From NCBI GenBank assembly GCA_021773355.1, contig JAJFKE010000031.1, positions 248,001 through 312,000 on the forward strand: a stretch of DNA of 64,000 nt. Reading direction: 5' to 3'. Shown one piece after another: positions 56,043 to 64,000 of the stretch; position 1 is the stretch's first letter, and each line of letters opens with the position of its first letter. A program made the position numbers and the translations under genes. Below the pieces are notes generated by a model. The model worked only from the letters and a program-made list of their open reading frames with translations, had not been told where the DNA came from and made no database searches. The DNA comes from Gammaproteobacteria bacterium (lineage in GTDB: Bacteria; Pseudomonadota; Gammaproteobacteria; Pseudomonadales; Pseudohongiellaceae).

Positions 56043-56519
56043 TCATGGCAGGGGTAACTCTCGTGACATTATAAGTGCGTCTTCCCGACCACCTGTCCCG
56101 GGATAGTAGTTCTTCCGTTCACCTATCTGTACAAATCCCATAGACCGATATAACAGTATTGCTCCCTGGTTCGATTGGCGTACCTCCAAAAAACAAATTT
56201 CAGCATCTTGTTTAAAGGCCCGATCGAGTAATATCTTAAATAGTTTCCTGCCGTAGCCATGTCGTTGGTACTCAGGCCTTACACACAAGGTCAACAGATG
56301 GCATTCACCGATGGCCACAGACATCACTCCATGAGCAACAATTTTCTGTTTATTCGCCAGAACCCAACATTGGTATCCGGCCCGTAAACAATCAACGAAA
56401 ATACGTTTGGTCCAAGGATGAACATAGGCCGCGGCCTCGTTCTGTGCGACCAGTTCGATATCACTGGAACGCATAGTTCGCGCAAAAAAGTTAATATTTG
56501 GATGAGTTTCTATCAGCAT
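56043..56519 (-). CDS. rimI: Ribosomal protein bS18-alanine N-acetyltransferase
   Basis: 158 residues with the GNAT core: CHLLTLCVRPEYQRHGYGRKL holds the acetyl-CoA loop, LEVRQSNQGAILLYRSMGF the N-x-x-A-x-x-L-Y segment, and GERKNYYPGTGGREDALIM the RimI ending. It acetylates the N-terminal alanine of ribosomal protein S18. It is 34 bp downstream of the HolD-like gene on the same strand, mirroring the holD-rimI order of E. coli. Confidence 0.92.
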   Translation of the reverse strand: MLIETHPNINFFARTMRSSDIELVAQNEAAAYVHPWTKRIFVDCLRAGYQCWVLANKQKIVAHGVMSVAIGECHLLTLCVRPEYQRHGYGRKLFKILLDRAFKQDAEICFLEVRQSNQGAILLYRSMGFVQIGERKNYYPGTGGREDALIMSRELPLP

Positions 56520-56553
56520 AGATAAGCTATTTAGGTTAGGGAGCCTCTGAACC

Positions 56554-57402
56554 CTAATTCAATATGGCGATTCGTTTTCTAAGTGCTTGCAACTGCTGCC
56601 ATACCTCTCTTTTCAGTGTGGGAACTGCCAAAATTGAATGCAAACTACGCGTCACTGTAACGAAATAACCTTTGTCACTTTCGAAGTCTCGATGTGGTTC
56701 GAGATGATCTTGCGTCAGCAAAAGATTCTCTATCTGCCCTGCAAACACCAATAAATTGGAGAAGCCGTCTGTTTCATGACGCATCTGTAGAAAACCAGAC
56801 AGAGCCTTGCCTGCTTCAATGGCAGGTGCATTCTTCATGGAATAACCGGTGGCCAGTGGCCATGAAAAAACCTCGCTTTGTAAATTAGTTGCTTCGTCAT
56901 CCTGACCCAATGCCTTCAGAATCGCCTTCATAAGTACTAGTGATTGCTTCTTCGACTGATCCGATCCCTGATGTGGCACTTCATCAATAACAGCAAGTTT
57001 CTCGTTAATCCTGAAATACAGGAGATCGAATCGCAGCTCTGTATGCAGATCGGCAGCGGCTATTGCCTGTGTCGTTGCAACTGAATCCGTCGGATCAGCT
57101 CTAGCGCCCGATATTGCGACAGACTGCGCAGGCGTAGAATCGACTTTCGCAGCAGTGGCAGCTTCGTTTGGTCGAATCGGTGAAACTGACGCTGTTCTAT
57201 TGGAATCCGCGAGTGATCTTGACCATTTCACTGCTTTCGAGGTGTTGCTTCTTGTTGTCGCTTCTTGCAGCAAGGGGTTGGCGCTATTCTCCACCGCAAT
57301 ATCATAAGCTGGCGAAGACTTTGCCCCTTTCAGATTCATTCTGGGAAAATATGTCTGGATATCCATCGCCTGCAGATAGGCTTGTCTTTTGAGTTCATTC
57401 AT
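56554..57402 (-). CDS. HolD-like protein, possible DNA polymerase III psi subunit
   Basis: 282 residues. The N-terminal RQAYLQAMDIQTYFPRMNL resembles the psi (HolD) helix that binds the chi subunit. A low-complexity linker (about 40-110) leads to an alpha/beta domain (LRFDLLYFRINEKLAVIDEV; FSWPLATGY; GFSNLLVFAGQIENLLL) like the Pseudomonas proteins encoded before rimI. E. coli psi is only 137 residues, so this one would be enlarged by the linker. Similarity is weak; the gene order with rimI is the main support. If right, it joins the clamp loader to chi and SSB. Confidence 0.55.
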   Translation of the reverse strand: MNELKRQAYLQAMDIQTYFPRMNLKGAKSSPAYDIAVENSANPLLQEATTRSNTSKAVKWSRSLADSNRTASVSPIRPNEAATAAKVDSTPAQSVAISGARADPTDSVATTQAIAAADLHTELRFDLLYFRINEKLAVIDEVPHQGSDQSKKQSLVLMKAILKALGQDDEATNLQSEVFSWPLATGYSMKNAPAIEAGKALSGFLQMRHETDGFSNLLVFAGQIENLLLTQDHLEPHRDFESDKGYFVTVTRSLHSILAVPTLKREVWQQLQALRKRIAILN

Positions 57403-57569
57403 TGTGATGTGCTGACAGCTAAAAAATCTATGGCCAAATATACTAGCTTGCTAGTGACACAACAATACAAACTGATTTCATATTGAGCCAAATTCGAGAA
57501 TCGGCATAGCAATTGAAGTGGAACCCTATTCGTGATTGAATCCGCCTTCGTTGCTCTGGAGGTAGTCCC

Positions 57570-58553
57570 ATGAAAGCTATTGTCTGTCAGTCCTACGGCC
57601 CACCAGAAAATCTGGTTTTAGAAGAAATAGATGATCCTGTTGCCGGTGAAAATGAAGCTGTTGTTGAAGTATATTCCGCGTCACTTAATTTTCCAGATGG
57701 CTTGCAAATTCAAGGAAAATACCAATTCCAACCGCCTATGCCCTTCACTCCCGGCTCAGAAGTTGGAGGGGTTATTAAATCTGTAGGCCCTAACATAAAA
57801 GGTTTTGCAGTAGGCGATCGAGTAATGGCTACACCGGGCATTGGTGGATTGGCAGAACAGGTAGTTGTTAAATCCGATGGCCTGCGCAAGATTCCAGATA
57901 GCATGGATTTCAAAACTGCCGCCGGTTTCGCCATGATCTACACCACCTCCTATTATGCATTGAAGCAGCGTGCCCAATTGAAGCCGGGCGAAACCTTATT
58001 AGTTCTGGGTGCCAGTGGTGGTGTAGGACTGGCTGCGGTTGAGCTAGGCAAACTCATGGGAGCCAGAGTAATAGCTGCTGCTAGCTCGGATGAAAAACTT
58101 GAGTTTGTGAACCGACTACAACCCGATGCACTACTCAATTACGGTGATGGCGACCTCAAAGAAAAGGTTAAAGAACTCACCGATGGCAAGGGAGCCGATG
58201 TTATCTATGATCCCGTTGGCGGCGATTTATTCGATCAGAGCTGCCGCTGCATAAACTGGAATGGAAGGCTTCTGGTGGTGGGCTTCACTAGCGGTCGCAT
58301 ACCTGAATACAAGGCAAATCTAGCCTTATTGAAAGGCTCCTCGATGGTAGGTGTGTTTTTAGGTCGATTCAGAAAAGAAGAACCCAATGAATACGAGAAG
58401 AATTTTGCTGAACTATTACAGATGTACGATGAGGGAAAACTGCAGCCGATAATCACCGAATCGTTTCCGATGACTGACTTTGTCGACGCCTTCAATGTGT
58501 TTACCCAGCGTAAAGTGATGGGCAAGGTTACATTGGAAATCCGTAAACAGTGA
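57570..58553 (+). CDS. Zinc-independent NADPH:quinone oxidoreductase family protein (MDR)
   Basis: 327 residues with GGAGGT before ATG 57570. The N-terminal domain has PPENLVLEEIDDP and SLNFPDGLQIQGKYQFQPP, and the Rossmann domain has LGASGGVGLAAVELGKLMGA and GADVIYDPVGGD. The zinc-ligand cysteines of alcohol dehydrogenases are absent. The SLNFPD pattern fits the group with acryloyl-CoA reductase- and quinone reductase-like members. It lies 22 bp before the acyl-CoA synthetase gene, so an acyl-CoA-related role is likely. Confidence 0.9.
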   Translation: MKAIVCQSYGPPENLVLEEIDDPVAGENEAVVEVYSASLNFPDGLQIQGKYQFQPPMPFTPGSEVGGVIKSVGPNIKGFAVGDRVMATPGIGGLAEQVVVKSDGLRKIPDSMDFKTAAGFAMIYTTSYYALKQRAQLKPGETLLVLGASGGVGLAAVELGKLMGARVIAAASSDEKLEFVNRLQPDALLNYGDGDLKEKVKELTDGKGADVIYDPVGGDLFDQSCRCINWNGRLLVVGFTSGRIPEYKANLALLKGSSMVGVFLGRFRKEEPNEYEKNFAELLQMYDEGKLQPIITESFPMTDFVDAFNVFTQRKVMGKVTLEIRKQ

Positions 58554-58575
58554 TCTGCAAAGAAGAATTGAAAAT

Positions 58576-60309
58576 ATGTTAACGGAAGCACAACTACGAG
58601 AAGATTTAGCGAAGCTCAAAACCATTGCTGCCGCACACAAGGCACCGGGCGCTGCTCTGGAAACCGAAACTGTTACCATCGATGGTTTGCAGCTTGATGT
58701 TTTCAGCCATGTTCCCTGCAATCTGGGAGATCTTTATAAGCTTGGACTTGAGGCAAGCGAACAAACTTTCTTAGTCTACCAGGATGAGCGATTCAGCTTC
58801 GCCGAGACCTGGGGTCTGGCGCTGCGCATGGCCAGAGTTTTAAAGGAAAATTACGATATCCAACTGGGCGATCGCGTGGCCATCTGTGCACGAAATTCTC
58901 CCCAGTGGTGCATCGCCTATATGGCTACCACGCTAGTAGGGGCGGTGGCCGTACCCATGAATTCTTGGTGGAAAAGCCGAGAATTAAAATTCGGGCTTAG
59001 TGATAGTGACAGCAAGTTAATTTTTCTGGACCCCGCTCGCCTGGACCTGGTACTTCCTTTTATAAACGAGCTGGATGTGCAGTTGGTACTAATCAAGCCG
59101 GAATCGGAATCGAACTTCCCTGAATTCTATGAACTCGCCAAGTCGGCAGAGCCATTGACAGCTGCAGAACTGGATGAAATTCAGGTGCTGCCGGAAGACA
59201 ATGCATCAATTATGTATACTTCGGGGTCTACAGGCATGCCCAAGGGAGTGCTTTCGACCCACCGCAATATTATCAATGCACTTTATACCTGGAAATTCGT
59301 CAAAGAGATCAACGAAATACTTAGACCGGAACTAGTAGACGATTACTCAGAATTTCCACCGGCCCTACTCGCCAATGTTCCCCTGTTTCATGTTACCGGC
59401 AGCCATGCACAGTTTTTGGCTAGCTTCATCTACCAACGCAAGTTTGTGATGATGTATAAATGGAACGCGGAGGTCGCATTAAAGCTGATCGAGCAGGAAA
59501 AGATTTCTGTTTTCCATGGTGTGCCCACCATGGCCTGGGAAATCATGCAGTCTCCTAATTTTGACACCACGGACTTGAGTAGCGTGCGCACAGTCGCTAG
59601 CGGTGGGGCCCCGCGGCCGCCAGAACACCTCCATATGATAATGCAAAAATTTCCAGGCAAGGCGATTCCTGGACTGGGCTATGGCCTTACCGAGACTAAC
59701 GCAATTGGCGCCATAATCTCAGGCAAATTCTATGCGAGCAAGCCCAACAGCACGGGCAGACCCACTCCTCCGGTCACCAGCGTTAAAATTGTCGATGAAC
59801 AAGGTAATACCTTGGATAACGGTGAGGTCGGAGAAATTTGTATTAAGGGAGCTACCATCATGAAGGGCTATTGGAACAATCCGCAAGCCACTGCCGAAGT
59901 GATCAAGGACGGCTGGTTTCACAGCGGTGATATTGGCATGTTAGACGAATTGGGATTTTTGATAATTCTGGATCGGGCCAAGGACATCGTCATTCGTGGT
60001 GGCGAAAACATTGGATGTGCCGAAGTGGAGTACGCGATTAGTGAACACCCAGCGGTAAGTGAAGTGTCTGTCTATGGCATACCTGACGAGCGTCTGGGCG
60101 AGATGCTTTGCGCATCGATAATGCTGCAATCGGAAACCAAGTTAACTAGCAATGAACTCAGTGAATTTCTTAGCTCTCGTATAGCCGCATTCAAGATTCC
60201 ACAGCGAGTATTCTTTCAATATGTGCAACTACCCCGAATCGCGACGGGCAAAATAGCGAAGAAGGAATTGCGCCTTAAAACCATAGAATTATTGACCACA
60301 GAAGCATAA
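58576..60309 (+). CDS. Class I adenylate-forming acyl-CoA synthetase
   Basis: 577 residues. The P-loop is MYTSGSTGMPKG; GYGLTETNAIG is the A5 motif; GWFHSGDIG and RAKDIVIRGGENIG form the hinge; the catalytic lysine region is LPRIATGKIAKKEL. It activates a carboxylic acid to its CoA thioester. The N-terminal 40 residues are helical and longer than in many relatives. It is in one operon with the quinone-oxidoreductase-like gene. It is a different branch from the ligase at 5308-6954. Substrate unknown. Confidence 0.92.
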   Translation: MLTEAQLREDLAKLKTIAAAHKAPGAALETETVTIDGLQLDVFSHVPCNLGDLYKLGLEASEQTFLVYQDERFSFAETWGLALRMARVLKENYDIQLGDRVAICARNSPQWCIAYMATTLVGAVAVPMNSWWKSRELKFGLSDSDSKLIFLDPARLDLVLPFINELDVQLVLIKPESESNFPEFYELAKSAEPLTAAELDEIQVLPEDNASIMYTSGSTGMPKGVLSTHRNIINALYTWKFVKEINEILRPELVDDYSEFPPALLANVPLFHVTGSHAQFLASFIYQRKFVMMYKWNAEVALKLIEQEKISVFHGVPTMAWEIMQSPNFDTTDLSSVRTVASGGAPRPPEHLHMIMQKFPGKAIPGLGYGLTETNAIGAIISGKFYASKPNSTGRPTPPVTSVKIVDEQGNTLDNGEVGEICIKGATIMKGYWNNPQATAEVIKDGWFHSGDIGMLDELGFLIILDRAKDIVIRGGENIGCAEVEYAISEHPAVSEVSVYGIPDERLGEMLCASIMLQSETKLTSNELSEFLSSRIAAFKIPQRVFFQYVQLPRIATGKIAKKELRLKTIELLTTEA

Positions 60310-60501
60310 GCTCCTCCCCCCCTATCCCTGCTCTCCAAAAGGCGCTGCCAATAAGGTGTCTAGCCCTACCCAATTTGTGAAAATATTTTTTGCTTTTTTG
60401 TGTAATTTTATTGAAGATTCGCGTCTGAACTAACGATAAGTTTTACATGAGCTTCTGGCTCACAGAGACGACCATGTTTACTCGACCCAGTGAGAATCGC
60501 C

Positions 60502-60756
60502 ATGAAAGAAACACAATGGGATGACTCAGTCGAAGACTCCAAGGAGTTCTTCGATGCAAGCATAATTTTACCCGATGAAGATATTGAGGATGGGGGTCAG
60601 GATGAGGACGAGCCAACAAAGGCAGCCTGCTCCAAGACTCATATTACGGAGCTGCGCCGACGTATCGAAGAACGCATAGACAGCAAGCGCATCGAGCACG
60701 AATTCGACTATGATGACTTGGATGACTTGGATGACTTGCTCGATAGCATGAGCTAA
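60502..60756 (+). CDS. Small acidic protein, PA3496-like
   Basis: 84 residues from ATG 60502; an in-frame GTG at 60490 would add four. The middle is acidic and disordered, then ITELRRRIEERIDSKRIEHE leads into repeated Asp-Asp-Leu. This resembles the PA3496-type proteins of Pseudomonas (R-R-x-E-x-x-x-x-x-K-R), annotated as putative envelope integrity proteins. Three perfect 9-bp repeats GATGACTTG (60712-60738) encode DDL and may vary in number. A terminator follows. Confidence 0.6.
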   Translation: MKETQWDDSVEDSKEFFDASIILPDEDIEDGGQDEDEPTKAACSKTHITELRRRIEERIDSKRIEHEFDYDDLDDLDDLLDSMS

Positions 60757-60771
60757 TTCCCGTACAGCGGA

Positions 60772-60802
60772 CCGCTTCCAGTCTGGTCTGAAGTGGCTTT
60801 TT
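60772..60802 (+). terminator. Rho-independent terminator
   Basis: CCGCTTCCAG (60772-60781) pairs with CTGAAGTGG (60788-60796) with one bulged base and one G-U pair, followed by CTTTTT. It ends the small acidic protein gene. Confidence 0.75.
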
Positions 60803-60832
60803 ACTGCCGATTACCGTTTGCAGTGACAATGC

Positions 60833-60853
60833 ATATCACATATTTCGTGATAT
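60833..60853. promoter_or_regulatory. Inverted repeat upstream of the Anbu gene
   Basis: ATATCAC (60833-60839) and GTGATAT (60847-60853), perfect 7-bp arms around 7 bp, about 90 bp before the Anbu start codon. It has the form of a dimeric repressor site. No regulator gene is adjacent. Confidence 0.4.
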
Positions 60854-60943
60854 TTCCTGTCCTGTAATATCCTCAAAAAAGCTCTATCCAGTGACTGACA
60901 TAGTTAGTATGATTGAGCGCTTGTCTGATTAGAAAAACCAAAA

Positions 60944-61702
60944 ATGACCTATTGTGTAGCAGTATCAGTGGACGCGGGCATGGTGTTTTGCTCCGACTCT
61001 CTCACCAATGCCGGCATCGACCAAGTATCCACCTACAGTAAAATGTTCCGTTTTGGCATAGACGACGAACGCCAGTTTGTCATTCTTAGCGCTGGCAATC
61101 TGGCCACCAGTCAAGCCACTATTGCCAAGGTCAAAACCGACATCAAACAGCAAGCCGAAATTAACCTACTAAATATGGACAGCGTTGAGGAAGCCGCCGA
61201 CTATTTGGGCGACATCTCACGCGAGCAGCAAGAAAAGCGCACCATAGAAGGAAAGAAATTTGAAGCCAGTTTTATAATTGGCGGCCAGATCGGCAGTGCC
61301 AAGCATGAGATAATCCTGGTTTATCCTGAAGGCAATCACATAACCACATCCAAGGATACGCCTTATCTACAGATTGGCGAGAGCAAGTATGGCAAGCCTA
61401 TATTGGACCGTATCCTTGCGCCGGGTCTTGATCTCGACACCTGTGCTATGTGTGCACTGGTGTCCATGGATTCGACCCTGCGCAGCAATCTCAGCGTAGG
61501 CCCCCCGATTGAGACACTCATCTATAACACCGGTACTTTGACAGCCATCAATTATCATAGATTCGAAGAAGACAGCGACTTCTTGCGAGACTTAAAAAAA
61601 TCTTGGGACAAGCTATTGAAGAATGCGTTCTTACAAATGCCGCCGATAACCTGGGCGACTAACTGGGATAGATCAAGCCGTGAACGAAGCGGAGCTTCTT
61701 AA
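60944..61702 (+). CDS. Anbu proteasome-related Ntn-hydrolase peptidase
   Basis: 252 residues. It begins MTYCVAVSVDAGMVFCSDS, typical of Anbu (ancestral beta subunit). After loss of Met the N-terminal Thr is residue 1; Asp17 and Lys32 lie where the proteasome has Asp17 and Lys33. VILSAGNLATSQ and the long C-terminal helix are as in the family. Anbu forms large ring assemblies with poorly known peptidase activity. Its gene ends 44 bp inside the opposite zinc metallopeptidase gene. The neighbours are the known Anbu companions (alpha-E, ATP-grasp). Confidence 0.92.
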   Translation: MTYCVAVSVDAGMVFCSDSLTNAGIDQVSTYSKMFRFGIDDERQFVILSAGNLATSQATIAKVKTDIKQQAEINLLNMDSVEEAADYLGDISREQQEKRTIEGKKFEASFIIGGQIGSAKHEIILVYPEGNHITTSKDTPYLQIGESKYGKPILDRILAPGLDLDTCAMCALVSMDSTLRSNLSVGPPIETLIYNTGTLTAINYHRFEEDSDFLRDLKKSWDKLLKNAFLQMPPITWATNWDRSSRERSGAS

Positions 61703-62672
61703 GCGTTAAGTCAGAAAGTACAAATGGGTAAGCATCTTCCAGACCCATACTCCTGTTCAAAGAATTCAATAATAAACTTAGTTCCGACCACTTAACCAGC
61801 GTTTTATCGATATCGTCGAACTGCGCCGAGCTTTGCCGCACCCTGTATTGATTCGCCGTCTCCAGAGTATCAATCATATGCAGATAATGGGCCCAGACTT
61901 CGGCCCAGTCTTCCCAGGGATGAGACTGCGCATAATGACTAATCATATTTGGGTCATGGGGCGTTACAAAATTATTCTTGTAATATTCTTTTAATGCAGT
62001 GCCGTAGTCAACGGTTTCGTCACCAAACAATTCTCTAAATTGATGCCTTAGTTCTTCGGTATTGATTAACTTGAAGAAGTAATAATGTCCACTTTCATGG
62101 CGAAAATGCCCGAGCAAGGTTCGATAAAGCTGCTTCGTATATTGCCTGGCTATCTCTCGCTTTACGCGATCCGCCTCAGCAATATTAATAGTTATCATGC
62201 CGTCGTCATGGCCGGTATATACGTGCTCCTCCATTACCTCCGGATTGGTACGCCGGTCTTCCATGAACTTAAACGCTAATCCCGTGGGGTCGATATGCTT
62301 CCCCACCACGGGTAAGTTGAGACTAAGCAGGGAATAGATAAGCCTGCGCTTTGCATACTCCAAACTTTTCCACCAGGCTCTTCGAGTCGGCTCTAATAGA
62401 TTAGGAATGGTGTGATTAAGCTCGCAAGAGAGACAATAATCAGACAAGGGACTGCTGACTAACCAATTGCATACATCGTATTCAATCGCATTCTTACAAC
62501 GCCTCAGGGAAATGTTGTTTGCCGTGATTTGTGCATCGTTAGAATCAGCGTCATCTTGCAGCTGAACCATGTTCATGGTGCCTGGATCAAAGCCTACAGA
62601 ATAGCCGCAGCTCAAACACTTAGTATTCTCAAAGAAGAGTACCTGACCGCAATTGCATTTAAAGTTTTTCAT
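61659..62672 (-). CDS. Putative zinc-binding metallopeptidase (DUF2248-type)
   Basis: 337 residues. A zinc ribbon at the N-terminus has CNCG and CLSCG (C6, C8, C19, C22); a second cysteine set (C59, C68, C80, C83) follows. The central domain has the metallopeptidase motif H192-E-S-G-H196 in FRHESGHYYFF and a downstream WEDWAEVWAHYLHMIDT that may hold the third ligand. The family is often encoded beside Anbu and alpha-E genes. It ends with a 44-bp overlap with the Anbu gene on the other strand. Cytoplasmic, substrate unknown. Confidence 0.85.
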   Translation of the reverse strand: MKNFKCNCGQVLFFENTKCLSCGYSVGFDPGTMNMVQLQDDADSNDAQITANNISLRRCKNAIEYDVCNWLVSSPLSDYCLSCELNHTIPNLLEPTRRAWWKSLEYAKRRLIYSLLSLNLPVVGKHIDPTGLAFKFMEDRRTNPEVMEEHVYTGHDDGMITINIAEADRVKREIARQYTKQLYRTLLGHFRHESGHYYFFKLINTEELRHQFRELFGDETVDYGTALKEYYKNNFVTPHDPNMISHYAQSHPWEDWAEVWAHYLHMIDTLETANQYRVRQSSAQFDDIDKTLVKWSELSLLLNSLNRSMGLEDAYPFVLSDLTLKKLRFVHGLIYPS

Positions 62673-63620
62673 TTACTTGTGGGGAAGAAACCAGGTGTCA
62701 GCGATAGTATGGTGGATAGAAGCTATTTCAACTTGCAGATTGTCCAGATATTGAAACAAGCCATCGTTAAGCAGCTTACTAATATCGCCCTTCTGAATTA
62801 TTCGCAGAGTTTTATCTACCTGTTTCGCTACTTGAGTATTCTTAGGCAATTTCCTCAACACATGGGAAATTGTGGTAAGTGCATGAGTCGCTGCACGTGG
62901 AAAATCGTCATCTTGAAGTAAAAACTTAACAACGTCCTCGCCATTAACTCTATGCTTAACATGCTGCCTATACATCTGATAGGCAGTTAAGGATCGCAGT
63001 ATATTCATCCAGAGAGTGTTCTCGTAAGGCTCTCTGGATTCGGGGAAATCCATTCCAGAGCTTAGATCGGGCAGCAAGTTTCCAGAACCCACATCAATTA
63101 TACGAGTCGCCATGTCGGCCCGTTCTAGCGACCTGCCAATACGCACAAAACTATAGGCTGCACCACGACTCATGCTACCCGCCATCAGACCGGATATTTC
63201 CTGGCAACTGGATATGATCTCTTCTAGAAAGCGGTGACGATGTCCACCAGAAACCCCCGCCGCGGCATTGTCGGCGGCGTAGTGACAGAGATTATTTATC
63301 TGCTCAAAAGCTTCCAGGGGCATAATCTCTCGAGTAGTCCTGGCGTTTTCTCTGGTACTCGCCAAAGTATTCAATAAGGAACTGCCATTGTTATCGAGCA
63401 TTAGGAAGCGCATTACATTGCGCTCGTTTGCCTGTTTATATTTTGCGTCGAATGCCTGATCGGTGCCGGTAATTTCTACCAGTGACCTCCATCCGAGTTT
63501 TGTACCTGAGGGTAAATCCAGCAATAGCGTTGAAAACACATTTAACAGGCGCGCAGTATTCTCTGCCCGTTCCAGATATCGTGCCTGCCAGTAGATTCGT
63601 TCAGCAACCCGTGAAAGCAT
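62673..63620 (-). CDS. Alpha-E domain protein
   Basis: 315 residues, all helical. It begins with the family signature MLSRVAERIYWQARYLERAE and NTARLLNVF; FVRIGRSLERADMATRIIDV is the second conserved block. Alpha-E proteins form a partner of circularly permuted ATP-grasp enzymes in predicted peptide-ligase loci. It starts 8 bp after the ATP-grasp gene and stops where the metallopeptidase gene begins, so the three are cotranscribed. Confidence 0.93.
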   Translation of the reverse strand: MLSRVAERIYWQARYLERAENTARLLNVFSTLLLDLPSGTKLGWRSLVEITGTDQAFDAKYKQANERNVMRFLMLDNNGSSLLNTLASTRENARTTREIMPLEAFEQINNLCHYAADNAAAGVSGGHRHRFLEEIISSCQEISGLMAGSMSRGAAYSFVRIGRSLERADMATRIIDVGSGNLLPDLSSGMDFPESREPYENTLWMNILRSLTAYQMYRQHVKHRVNGEDVVKFLLQDDDFPRAATHALTTISHVLRKLPKNTQVAKQVDKTLRIIQKGDISKLLNDGLFQYLDNLQVEIASIHHTIADTWFLPHK

Positions 63621-63628
63621 GGTTCTTA

Positions 63629-64000
63629 CTAATCTCCTACTATCCAGGTGTCTTTACTTCCGCCACCCTGAGATGAATTAACGATATAGGACCCTTTCAC
63701 CATGGCCACTCGCGTGAGACCACCAGCCGTTACATAGGTTTTATCGGCCTGCAAAATAAATGGACGCAGATCAACATGCCTCGGCTCCACTATCCTGTCA
63801 CCTAGAATAGGTACGGTGGAGAGCGATATCAAAGGCTGTGCCATATAATTTCTTGGATCAGATTTAATTCTGTTGGCGAAATCCGCGAGTTCGCGCTTGC
63901 TGGCCTGTGGCCCGATTAACATACCGTAGCCCCCGGATTCATTTGCAGGCTTAATCACCAGCTTATCCAGGTTCTGCAATACATGCTGCCGTTGTACTTT
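63629..64000 (-). CDS. Circularly permuted ATP-grasp protein, cut by the window edge
   Basis: Only the last 123 codons are inside the window and the frame stays open to base 64000. The visible part shows [17 protein letters not shown], the ATP-binding lysine strand and glycine loop of circularly permuted type 2 ATP-grasp proteins, then [20 protein letters not shown] and [20 protein letters not shown]. The family is predicted to form peptide bonds, possibly making a tag or a small peptide processed by the Anbu/metallopeptidase pair. It is the upstream gene of the minus-strand operon. Confidence 0.9.
   Translation of the reverse strand, partial: KVQRQHVLQNLDKLVIKPANESGGYGMLIGPQASKRELADFANRIKSDPRNYMAQPLISLSTVPILGDRIVEPRHVDLRPFILQADKTYVTAGGLTRVAMVKGSYIVNSSQGGGSKDTWIVGD

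Overview
The window reads as chromosomal DNA of a free-living, Gram-negative, aerobic gammaproteobacterium, probably a marine or aquatic heterotroph. Base composition is moderate (by eye a little under half G+C). The yajC-secD-secF block next to tgt, a RimI acetyltransferase next to a HolD-like protein, RF3, MltD, RND efflux, a RegB/RegA-type two-component pair and many acyl-CoA enzymes all point this way. I cannot place the genus. Coding density is high. I saw no tRNA or rRNA gene, no CRISPR array, no phage and no full insertion sequence.

Layout. 1-9 kb: the end of a MacB/FtsX-type permease, a hotdog thioesterase, a secreted metallo-beta-lactamase-fold hydrolase, a secreted beta-helix protein behind a near-consensus sigma-54 promoter, an acyl-CoA synthetase and a methyltransferase-like/GNAT fusion. 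9-19 kb: RegB/RegA-type kinase and regulator, an SDR, an RND efflux pair, a CNNM/CBS membrane protein and a secreted TPR-like protein. 19.3-34.0 kb: a tightly packed eight-gene minus-strand operon built around a MoxR AAA+ ATPase, DUF58, two VWA membrane proteins, DUF4159, a TPR-gluzincin metallopeptidase, a caspase-fold protein lacking the expected cysteine and a giant Gln-rich DUF4175-like membrane protein. This is the most interesting multi-gene system here. 34-41 kb: Nudix, SDR, GST, a homologue of the tRNA-queuosine mannosyltransferase, and MltD. 40.4-46.6 kb: secF, secD, yajC, tgt and prfC on the minus strand. 46.9-53.7 kb: an acyl-CoA dehydrogenase, orphan proteins around a DnaA-box-rich intergenic region, an orphan GAF-GspE ATPase and a secreted lysozyme-like protein whose ribosome-binding site lies in a strong hairpin. 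53.7-60.3 kb: two copies of a TA-flanked inverted-repeat element around hisC and a zinc-finger protein, then rimI, a HolD-like protein, a quinone oxidoreductase and a second acyl-CoA synthetase. 60.5-64 kb: a small acidic protein, then the Anbu proteasome-like peptidase facing a zinc metallopeptidase, an alpha-E protein and a circularly permuted ATP-grasp protein cut by the window edge.

How the genes fit together. Three themes recur. The first is lipid and acyl-CoA turnover (thioesterase, two CoA ligases, acyl-CoA dehydrogenase, hydroxyacyl-CoA-type SDR). The second is envelope proteins and their quality control (Sec accessory complex, MltD, lysozyme-like protein, beta-helix protein, the MoxR/VWA operon). 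The third is peptide tagging or turnover (the Anbu locus). Queuosine insertion (tgt) and a possible queuosine-mannosylating enzyme occur within about 6 kb of each other. Non-coding signals of note are the sigma-54 promoter at 4415-4431, the start-codon hairpin at 52819-52861, the DnaA-box cluster at 48976-49188 and the inverted-repeat elements at 53723 and 55968.
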